NCBI GenBank assembly: GCA_964459445.1
Contig: CAYWMP010000175.1
Coordinates: 1-12,668, forward strand
Direction: 5' to 3'
DNA: 12,668 bases
Source of the DNA: CAYWMP01 sp964459445
Lineage (GTDB): Bacteria; Desulfobacterota; DSM-4660; Desulfatiglandales; HGW-15
In this document: one piece after another, positions 7,083 through 12,668 of the stretch
Position numbering within the stretch: position 1 is the first letter of the stretch
Layout: each line of letters opens with the position of its first letter
Program-made: the position numbers and the translations under genes
The notes under the pieces: model-generated
Databases searched by the model: none
The model's input: the letters and a program-made list of their open reading frames with translations, nothing else
What the model was told of the DNA's origin: nothing

Positions 7083-7832
7083 CTACCTCACGAGCAGATT
7101 CAGATCAAAGGTTGAATCGGGGATCCTCTTTATCTTAACCTTTCCGTAGTGCATGGTGGTGATGTCCTCTTTGATCATGGCGTTGGTGATGATCATCTTT
7201 GAGACGAAGAGTCTGGGGCTGCCTTTGACAACGATTTGGTTGCCGTATTCAAAGGTGGCGGTTTTAAATAGCTTTCCCGACACCGTGAAGAAGTGCGCCT
7301 TTACACCCACAAGTCGTTCCTTGGAGATCCAGTATTGGATGCGGTCATAGGTGGCCTTTTTGTTGTTGGCCTTGAGGTCGAAGAGGTAACAGGGTTCACC
7401 CTGGGCAATGTCCTCGGATGCCTCTTCTACATCGTAATCACCGGCATAGTTGGTAGAGGCAATATCTCCGTTCGAGGCCCCGCCGATAAGCTTCTGTCTG
7501 GGAGAAATGGGCACGGGTTTCCTGAGACCCGGTTTTACAAACCACATGTTTCGGTCGATCATAACCAGCTTTCTGCCCTTGACCTTTGGGGGTGCCAGGA
7601 ATTCGGCCAGAGAATTGAAATCCCGGGCCTTCACCTTCAGGGTCCTTTTCTGCTTTCGTCCACGCTCCACCGACTCGATCTTGATCTGCCATTCCACGCC
7701 TTTCACATTTCCTCTGGCCTCATCCGACTTCTGAAGGACCTGCTTCGGTGTCATCGTGGCGGCAAGGGAACCGCCTGGAGGGAGGAGTAAGGAAAGGATA
7801 AACACCATCAAAAGGATCCTTGTTATTCTCAT
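7083..7832 (-). CDS. LolA-like outer-membrane lipoprotein-sorting protein
   Basis: A 249-residue periplasmic protein of the LolA-like superfamily (PF17131 type). The signal peptide covers residues 1 to about 24 (RILLMVFILSLLLPPGGSLA). The mature part begins with the family-like MTPKQVLQKSDEARG and continues as a beta-rich half-barrel with conserved-looking stretches: FLAPPKVKGRKLVMIDRNMW, the SPRQKLIGGASNGDIAS region, and the terminal IPDSTFDLNLL. Such proteins carry a lipid or lipoprotein in a hydrophobic cavity between an inner-membrane exporter and the outer membrane. The ATG at 7832 has AGGAGG five bases before it. Open frame upstream to 8132 overlaps the permease gene in another frame and is not coding. 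It lies 101 bases after the permease gene and 109 before the barrel gene. It is not standard LolA, because the operon layout and sequence differ. Confidence 0.87.
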   Translation of the reverse strand: MRITRILLMVFILSLLLPPGGSLAATMTPKQVLQKSDEARGNVKGVEWQIKIESVERGRKQKRTLKVKARDFNSLAEFLAPPKVKGRKLVMIDRNMWFVKPGLRKPVPISPRQKLIGGASNGDIASTNYAGDYDVEEASEDIAQGEPCYLFDLKANNKKATYDRIQYWISKERLVGVKAHFFTVSGKLFKTATFEYGNQIVVKGSPRLFVSKMIITNAMIKEDITTMHYGKVKIKRIPDSTFDLNLLVR

Positions 7833-7933
7833 GATGGCCTCCTGTTTCCGTATCTTGTCTCGCAAAACCTGGATCCGATATTCTGATTCCTGCATCCCCA
7901 AACCTGCAATTTTTAACCCTGAACTCTTACTCT

Positions 7934-9172
7934 CTAAACGTGTCCCAGCGCCTCCACCACGTTCTGTCTCGCCGCCCGCCGGGCCGGAATAATCGCGGCC
8001 ATGAGCGAGAGAAAGACCAGGAAAGCCATCAGAAAGACCATGGCATCGGGAACAAGGTTGACCACCAACGGCACGGGCGTGGAGACGCCCGGCGGGATAT
8101 AGGTGGGTTCCACACTCCGTATAATAGCCCAAACGATCACGTTTAACACAACGCCGATAAAACTCCCCAGGAGGCCTAGGAGACCTCCTTCCATGGCGAA
8201 AAGAAAACTGACACCCCGGCGTTTGAGGCCCAGGGCCCGAAGCGTCCCGATTTCCCGTGTCCTTTCAAGTACGGCCATTCCCATGGTGTTTACGATGCTC
8301 ATAACCACGATGATCAGCACAATGATGAAGAGAAACATGAAGATCATGTCGAACATACCCTTGACCTTGGAATAAAAGAGGGAGAGTTCGTTCCAGGTCT
8401 TGATCTCCGAGTCAAATCCCGCCGCTTCAAGGATTCCGTAAAGACGTTTCCGGACTCTTTCGGTCTTCGTCCAGTCGTCCAGTAGTACCACCAACCGGTC
8501 CGCCTTCTCGGTGTCGTAGAGGGATTGGGCAAAGGATAACGGCACGCGCATGTATTTGTCATTTGTGGCATCGGACCCCGTATCGTAGACGCTGCTCACT
8601 TCTATGTCCAGTGCGTTCATCTGACCATCGAGTGTTGTGGCCATGACCACGCCGTCGCTACCGGGTTTCAGACTCAGGTGTTTTGCCAGGTCATCCGCCA
8701 TCTCGATACCGTAAGGCTTATTCTCATTGAGAGGCGTACCTTTGACAGGCCTGAAAGAGGCCCAGGCCCCTTTGATCGTTCGATCGTCCCGAGGCATGAC
8801 TCCCTGGGCAAGAAAGATGGTGGAGACACGACCGTTGGAGACAAGCCCCGAGATGTGAATCTTGGGTGTGACCAGGAGAACATCGTCGTCCTCTTCCACG
8901 ACGTCGATAATCTTGTCCACCTGTTTCCCCTCGAACATATACTTGTCCGGGTCAAGTTTCCCCTTAGTCTGCCACCCCTTTTTATAGATGGTAAGGTGTC
9001 CCAAGCCTTCACCCCGAATGGCAGATTCCCTGAGTCCCATATAGGTGTTGTTGGTGTATCCACGAAAGAGGCTCACAGCCGTAAATCCCACCGCAATGGC
9101 CATGAGGGTTACGAAGGATCTGCGTCTGTTCTTGAGGATGTTCCTAAACGCGATTTTAATCCATTTCCTCAT
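7934..9172 (-). CDS. ABC transporter permease, FtsX/MacB-LolC type
   Basis: A 412-residue inner-membrane permease with the type VII ABC exporter plan. A first helix is at about 19-37. A periplasmic domain of about 230 residues follows, then three more helices at about 273-295, 322-352 and 374-396. The cytoplasmic coupling segment ERTREIGTLRALGLKRRGV (303-321) is the family signature linking the permease to its ATPase. The usual N-terminal stretch WIKIAFRNILKNRRRS is present. Members move lipoproteins, lipids or drugs mechanically, using the periplasmic domain rather than a channel. The start overlaps the end of the ATPase gene by 17 bases and has GGAGG eight bases upstream, a sign of coupled translation. 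There is only one permease gene, so a homodimer is expected, unlike the LolC-LolE heterodimer of Escherichia coli. Confidence 0.93.
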   Translation of the reverse strand: MRKWIKIAFRNILKNRRRSFVTLMAIAVGFTAVSLFRGYTNNTYMGLRESAIRGEGLGHLTIYKKGWQTKGKLDPDKYMFEGKQVDKIIDVVEEDDDVLLVTPKIHISGLVSNGRVSTIFLAQGVMPRDDRTIKGAWASFRPVKGTPLNENKPYGIEMADDLAKHLSLKPGSDGVVMATTLDGQMNALDIEVSSVYDTGSDATNDKYMRVPLSFAQSLYDTEKADRLVVLLDDWTKTERVRKRLYGILEAAGFDSEIKTWNELSLFYSKVKGMFDMIFMFLFIIVLIIVVMSIVNTMGMAVLERTREIGTLRALGLKRRGVSFLFAMEGGLLGLLGSFIGVVLNVIVWAIIRSVEPTYIPPGVSTPVPLVVNLVPDAMVFLMAFLVFLSLMAAIIPARRAARQNVVEALGHV

Positions 9173-9854
9173 TGGCTATTCCTCCGTCAAGGATCTTCCC
9201 ATCCTCAAGGCGGACGAGACGCTCCACCCTGTCCAGCAGCCGCTGATCGTGGGTGGAAAATATGAAGGTAGTCTCTTCCCGTTCATTGAGATCGCGCATC
9301 AGGGAGATGATCTTTCGGGAGGTATCTGAGTCCAGGTTGGCCGTGGGTTCATCAGCAATTATCAGGGACGGGTTCGTGACCAAGGCCCTGGCAATGGCGA
9401 CCCGCTGTTGTTGCCCGCCGGACAGCTTGTCGGGTCGGTGGCTTACAAAGGATGAGAGTTCCACCTCTTCCAATCGATCAAGGGCCTTCTTCTTTGCCTC
9501 TACGGAGGTAGAACCCTTTATCTGTAGAGGAAGCATCACGTTCTCCAACGCGGAGAGCACCGGCACAAGGTTGAATCCCTGGAAGATGAACCCGATGGAC
9601 TCGTTTCTCAGTTCGGTGCGGCTGTTGTCGGATAATAGGCCAATGTCCTGCCCGTTAATCCTCAGCTTTCCCGATGCGGGTTCATCGATGGCCCCGATCA
9701 GGTTCAAGAGAGTGGTCTTTCCGGAACCGGAAGGCCCCCATACAGCCACGAACTCGCCCTTGCGGATGTCCAGGTGGATGCCCCTCAGCGCATGAACCAC
9801 CGTCTCTCCAAGCAGATAATCCTTTTTGATATCTCTCATTTCAATGAGGGACAT
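9156..9854 (-). CDS. ABC transporter ATPase, LolD/MacB type
   Basis: A 232-residue ATPase that powers the overlapping permease. All nucleotide-binding motifs are intact: Walker A GPSGSGKTT (40-48), Q-loop Gln92 (FQGFNLVP), signature LSGGQQQR (144-151), Walker B LIIADEPTANLD with Asp168 and Glu169, and H-loop His202 (STHD). The length and the FQGFNLVPVLSALENVMLPL region are typical of the LolD/MacB/FtsE branch. The ATG at 9854 has AGGAGG eight bases upstream and lies 18 bases after the TPR protein gene. The transported substrate cannot be told from the ATPase. The name lolD is withheld because the neighbours are not a standard Lol system. Confidence 0.95.
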   Translation of the reverse strand: MSLIEMRDIKKDYLLGETVVHALRGIHLDIRKGEFVAVWGPSGSGKTTLLNLIGAIDEPASGKLRINGQDIGLLSDNSRTELRNESIGFIFQGFNLVPVLSALENVMLPLQIKGSTSVEAKKKALDRLEEVELSSFVSHRPDKLSGGQQQRVAIARALVTNPSLIIADEPTANLDSDTSRKIISLMRDLNEREETTFIFSTHDQRLLDRVERLVRLEDGKILDGGIANEEMD

Positions 9855-9872
9855 AACCGACGCCTCCTTTTC

Positions 9873-10538
9873 TTACGGTGCTTCGGCCAAATTCTTGTAT
9901 GACCTCCATTTATTTTCATCTCCGGCCTTCTTGTATAGCTCTGCTAAGTTGGTATAGACCTTTTTTCGCGTGGTTAAATCAATCGCAGCACCCTTTTCGA
10001 TCAAGGAGGCCAAATGCTCAAAGTCTTCCAGAGCCAGGTGCCCCCTTTCCAAAAAGGAAGGCAGTCTTTTTGAATTGAAAGCCCTGGTCATCCGCACCGA
10101 AATATTGTCGGGATCTTTTCTTACCGCCTTGTCCATCCAGGCGGCCCCTTTATTGACATAGGACATTTTCTTCACGGGATTCCAGGTGGTATTGGCCATG
10201 ATGGTCGTGGCACTTCCAAGGTAACACATGGTGACGTAGTCTTTTCTGTCCATTTCATAGGCGGTGGTGAGGAACTTTACGGCCTTCGATCCATAGGCCT
10301 TTGCATCTTCGGTGGCAAGGATGTGGTATGCGATGCCCAAACCCTTGGCTACCTCGTAATTGCTTGGGTTCTGTTTGAATTCTTCATGTAATGCGTTTAT
10401 CTGTGCTGACAAAAGATTCTCATCCAGTTCATGGAGTGCATGCCCGTCATTTGCGAGGGAAGGTGAAGCCGAGGCGGAAAGAGTAACTGTTATGATCACA
10501 AAGAATATGATCGCGCTTTTTTGAATCTTATATTCCAT
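9873..10538 (-). CDS. Periplasmic TPR-like helical repeat protein
   Basis: A 221-residue exported protein. The signal peptide spans about 1-29, with core IIFFVIITVTLSASAS and cleavage after Ser-Leu-Ala. There is no lipobox cysteine at the cleavage site, so it is probably soluble. The mature chain looks all helical with tetratricopeptide-like units: FKQNPSNYEVAKGLGIAYHI (about 54-73), FLTTAYEMDRKDYVTMCYLG (about 89-108), WMDKAVRKDPDN (about 134-145) and a final KKVYTNLAELYKKAGDENKW. TPR proteins act as assembly scaffolds. Here it may hold together the ABC exporter and the periplasmic carrier. The ATG at 10538 has GGAGG five bases before it. The gene lies between the flavoprotein fusion (55 bases upstream) and the ATPase gene (18 bases downstream), so it belongs to the same run. 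Confidence 0.8.
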   Translation of the reverse strand: MEYKIQKSAIIFFVIITVTLSASASPSLANDGHALHELDENLLSAQINALHEEFKQNPSNYEVAKGLGIAYHILATEDAKAYGSKAVKFLTTAYEMDRKDYVTMCYLGSATTIMANTTWNPVKKMSYVNKGAAWMDKAVRKDPDNISVRMTRAFNSKRLPSFLERGHLALEDFEHLASLIEKGAAIDLTTRKKVYTNLAELYKKAGDENKWRSYKNLAEAP

Positions 10539-10593
10539 TTTACCCTCCAGTTGGTTTTTTCACATTAATGAAAATAATGGCTCTTTGAATTAT

Positions 10594-12390
10594 CTAAGCA
10601 GAAAAAATCTCACCCATCTTAATGAGGAGTCCAAGGTCACCCTCGACCCGATACTTGCCCTGCATAAGTCCCTCTTGCCCTGAAATTTTACCTTCTCCAA
10701 TTGCCTTCCAGACTTCCAGTGGCGTATGGATGACTAGATCCGCTTTTGATGCCTTGCCTTCCCGAGCGACACATTGATGATTTTTGATTTCAAGACTGTA
10801 GGTGCTTTGATGATCACCGTTGATATTGAATTGAAAAGTTCCTTCGAAATCACCAGCCTTTGCCGGATCATATCCCGCGGCCATGCCGGCAAAGTATATT
10901 CCCAAATCGGATGAGAGGTAAGTTTCTAAGTCCGGCAATTCATGCCCGGCCTTTTTTTGTTTTTCGTACTCAATCCACGTGTTCCAGAATCGGTTGCCGA
11001 GGTTTCGGAAACCGCGCACATCCGGAATAAAAGGGCTGGAGATAATGTCTTCTGTCGCCACGGAGACATAGCCTTGATCCGCAACTTCTTTTCCCGCCCG
11101 AAAGAGTGCATCCATCACCATCCTATAGTTCTTTCCCATGCTCTCCCCGAACCGCATGGACTCGGAAGAGGGGCGGAGGATTTCGCCGATAATAGGCGTT
11201 CCCCCTGCGCGCGACATTAGGCGAAACATCTCGACCATCGCGTTAAAGTGGTCTTTCTCCGGAAACCCGCATACAGAGAACAGAAGCATTCGGCTTCGGT
11301 TATCCCCATTGTATCGATGGGGGTGGCCGGTCGACCCATCGGGTCTTTCTATGAGGAAGGGCTCCAGTAGCGGAATCTGACGATCCAGAAAATTTTTGGT
11401 TATCCCAGGTACGGTGAAGACATAGAGGGGCTGGGCGTAAATGACCAGATCAGCTTCCTTTACTTTTTCCAATAAAGACGCCATATCATCCTTGTGTACA
11501 CAGACGCCCGGGGTCTTGCTCCAGCAGGTGTAACATCCGATACAGGGGCGGATCTTATGGTCTTTCAAAAAAATGATTTCCGAATTAATCCCGCCGTCCC
11601 GCGTCCCTTCCTGGAAGCGATTTAATGCCTTGTAGGTAAATCCCTTCGCTCCGCGGGGGCTGCCGAAAACAACGAGCGCATTCTTTATGGGTCCTTCTTT
11701 TTCAGCTACTTGTTTTCTTTCTTCATCTGTTGGAATGCGTGACATGTGATCCTCCTTTTTTATTTGTTTATGGGGTAGGTTGATAGGATTGCGGGTTTGA
11801 GCTTCTCCGGACATAACCGCTCCCAGCCCTTTGGCCTTGAGGTACAGATCCGGAAATTTCCTGGTAAAAGGGATGCCCGCGCCCATGACGAACACTATTG
11901 GAAACAAAACCTGCGTCCAAAAAGATGGAATGAGCGAAATGAGCAAGGCTATTATGAATATTCCCGCCCAGACGGATGTCATAATGCGGTTGATAGAAAT
12001 GAATTCAGTCGTATTCCAGTACATTTCAGGGGTTTTTCTCTTTGCCATGGCAACGGTAAAAGGTTCTGCGCCAAAAACCAGGGGCAGGTAAGCCATTGCA
12101 AACAATGAAAGATAGAGGAAGGTTGAAAAATGACTAAAAAAGTAAATGACCCGAGTTGGTGGCGCGATAAGCCCCAGGGTGATTCCGCATGCCCAGAAAA
12201 GGACCACCCCATAATCCAACTTGGTCACTCGATCGGCACCTAATGCCACTAGGGTATACCCAAGGGCATATAGACTTGCGAATAGCGCCGAAGGCACGGT
12301 GCCCATGTCGGCACCAAAAATGAGCCCCCAAAATAGGGGAACACTCGGCCAAGGTCCTGATGCAAAAAAGATCTTTTGAATATGCTTCAT
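10594..12390 (-). CDS. Membrane domain fused to iron-sulfur flavoprotein and SCP2 domain
   Basis: A 598-residue, three-part protein in one uninterrupted frame. Part one (1-175) is hydrophobic with about five or six helices and ends in GIPFTRKFPDLY; I do not recognise its family with confidence. Part two (about 236-440) is a flavodoxin-like NAD(P)H-dependent FMN reductase, with the phosphate loop GSPRGAKGFT (243-252). It carries the motif CIGCYTC then Cys297 (C283, C286, C289, C297; CX2CX2CX7C), which matches the 4Fe-4S ligand pattern of Isf-type iron-sulfur flavoproteins. Part three (about 500-598) is an SCP2-like lipid-binding domain, with ADLVIHTPLEVWKAIGEGKI and a C-terminal GDLGLLIKMGEIF. 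The ATG at 12390 is chosen because GGGGGTGA precedes it; frame extends to 12432. A second, stronger start lies inside at 11745. The order suggests electron transfer to a hydrophobic substrate at the membrane, which is inference. Confidence 0.8.
   Translation of the reverse strand: MKHIQKIFFASGPWPSVPLFWGLIFGADMGTVPSALFASLYALGYTLVALGADRVTKLDYGVVLFWACGITLGLIAPPTRVIYFFSHFSTFLYLSLFAMAYLPLVFGAEPFTVAMAKRKTPEMYWNTTEFISINRIMTSVWAGIFIIALLISLIPSFWTQVLFPIVFVMGAGIPFTRKFPDLYLKAKGLGAVMSGEAQTRNPINLPHKQIKKEDHMSRIPTDEERKQVAEKEGPIKNALVVFGSPRGAKGFTYKALNRFQEGTRDGGINSEIIFLKDHKIRPCIGCYTCWSKTPGVCVHKDDMASLLEKVKEADLVIYAQPLYVFTVPGITKNFLDRQIPLLEPFLIERPDGSTGHPHRYNGDNRSRMLLFSVCGFPEKDHFNAMVEMFRLMSRAGGTPIIGEILRPSSESMRFGESMGKNYRMVMDALFRAGKEVADQGYVSVATEDIISSPFIPDVRGFRNLGNRFWNTWIEYEKQKKAGHELPDLETYLSSDLGIYFAGMAAGYDPAKAGDFEGTFQFNINGDHQSTYSLEIKNHQCVAREGKASKADLVIHTPLEVWKAIGEGKISGQEGLMQGKYRVEGDLGLLIKMGEIFSA
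11743..11758 (-). promoter_or_regulatory. Strong internal ribosome binding site and ATG within the fusion gene
   Basis: On the minus strand AAGGAGG lies five bases before an in-frame ATG at 11745 (Met216 of the 598-residue protein), exactly where the flavoprotein part begins. Initiation here would give a 383-residue soluble iron-sulfur flavoprotein with SCP2 domain. Both other reading frames have a TAA just before this site, as expected of a former gene boundary. Either the frame makes two products, or a stop between two genes has been lost. Confidence 0.7.
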
Positions 12391-12524
12391 GATGTCACCC
12401 CCATCCTTTTTGTAGATATTCTCGACCATCAAGGCAGACGAAACAAATCCATTGCGATGAAAGGGCGAATAAAGGGGGTGAAGTGCGTGATAGGGGTGTG
12501 AGGAGGCGTGAGGTACGGTCTATC

Positions 12525-12548
12525 CTCGGAGAGCAAACAAGCTCTGAG
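12525..12548. other. Leader hairpin upstream of the fusion gene
   Basis: Arms CTC-GG-AGAGC and GCTCT-GAG enclose the loop AAACAA, giving five paired bases, a two-base bulge and three more pairs. It lies in the 236 bases between the fusion gene frame and the window edge. No T-run follows it, so a leader structure or a chance fold are equally possible. The rest of 12433-12570 shows no gene. Confidence 0.25.
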
Positions 12549-12572
12549 TTCGATAAATACCTTGGTTCAGTA

Positions 12573-12612
12573 GAATATGAATATCGAATATCGAACAAGA
12601 AATTTCGAATTA
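12573..12612. repeat. GAATATCGAA-type A/T-rich short repeats
   Basis: The units GAATAT, CGAATAT, CGAA, GAAATTTCGAA follow each other and form overlapping partial palindromes around ATTTCGAAT and ATATCGAATAT. I recall similar ATATCGAATATCGAAC tracts as dispersed intergenic sequences in environmental bacteria, which is only a memory-based impression. A frame read across it (MFDIRYSYS) is an artefact of the repeat. Confidence 0.45.
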
Positions 12613-12636
12613 TCCCAACTTCGTGCCTTTTTGCAA
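12609..12636 (-). promoter_or_regulatory. Possible distal promoter for the fusion-gene operon
   Basis: On the minus strand TTGCAA (12636-12631) and GATAAT (12614-12609) are separated by 16 bases, matching the sigma70 consensus at four and five of six positions. It would give a leader of roughly 215 bases before the ATG at 12390. The surrounding A/T-rich repeats raise the chance of a false match. Confidence 0.22.
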
Positions 12637-12668
12637 TTTTAGGTATTAAATATAGCCAATTTTCGATA

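Noticed and set aside
7293..7790. Plus-strand frame of 165 residues opposite the LolA-like gene
   Set aside because: It is a shadow of the conserved minus-strand gene, with no domain or start signal of its own.
7833..8132. N-terminal extension of the LolA-like protein by 100 residues
   Set aside because: It overlaps the permease gene in another frame, whereas the ATG at 7832 has AGGAGG and begins a clear signal peptide.
8678..9795. Long plus-strand frames (195 and 180 residues) opposite the ABC permease and ATPase genes
   Set aside because: They lie fully antisense to well-supported conserved genes, show no recognisable domains and lack convincing ribosome binding sites.
7083..9854. Naming the transport genes lolA, lolC/E and lolD
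   Set aside because: There is one permease instead of two, the carrier is LolA-like rather than LolA, and a beta-barrel and TPR protein accompany them, so the cargo may not be lipoproteins.

Overview
The window looks like a chromosomal segment of a Gram-negative bacterium. The evidence is two signal-peptide proteins of envelope type, an outer-membrane beta-barrel ending in Phe-Phe, a LolA-like periplasmic carrier and a LolCDE/MacB-type ABC exporter. The mix of an iron-sulfur flavoprotein, an actinobacterial/deltaproteobacterial-style crotonase and a LytS/LytTR pair would fit a Desulfobacterota (deltaproteobacterial) anaerobe. That placement is an inference from family impressions, not a database result. 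Base composition is roughly balanced, and most starts carry clear AGGAGG-type ribosome binding sites.

Layout. Bases 1-1230 hold a plus-strand crotonase-family gene. TIR-like motifs (CCTTTGCAAAA) lie on both sides of it, and a 142-base MITE-like element starts three bases after its stop codon. Next comes a plus-strand gene for a 64-residue two-helix membrane protein with its own sigma70-like promoter. All remaining genes are on the minus strand. Read in their own direction from right to left they are: a 598-residue membrane/iron-sulfur flavoprotein/SCP2 fusion, a periplasmic TPR protein, an ABC ATPase, an FtsX-type permease, a LolA-like protein and a beta-barrel (12390 down to 5612). These are followed by a 65-residue membrane protein, a non-coding stretch with two perfect hairpins, a LytS-type histidine kinase overlapping a LytTR response regulator, and a protein with a divergent diadenylate-cyclase (DisA_N) domain.

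How the genes may work together. The ATPase and permease overlap, and they sit in line with the TPR protein, the LolA-like carrier and the barrel. Together these supply parts for moving a lipid or lipoprotein from the inner membrane through the periplasm to the outer membrane. The first gene of the run adds a putative membrane redox protein with a C-terminal lipid-binding SCP2 domain, so lipid handling is a shared theme. The substrate cannot be read from sequence. The kinase, regulator and cyclase-like protein form a second module that may link envelope sensing to transcription and to cyclic-di-AMP or a related nucleotide.

The points most worth a second look are the in-frame fusion that carries a strong internal ribosome binding site, the candidate lipid-export operon, the crotonase without canonical catalytic glutamates between TIR-like motifs, and the cyclase-like domain with a changed RHR motif beside a LytTR system. 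No tRNA, rRNA, CRISPR array or intact transposase gene was seen.
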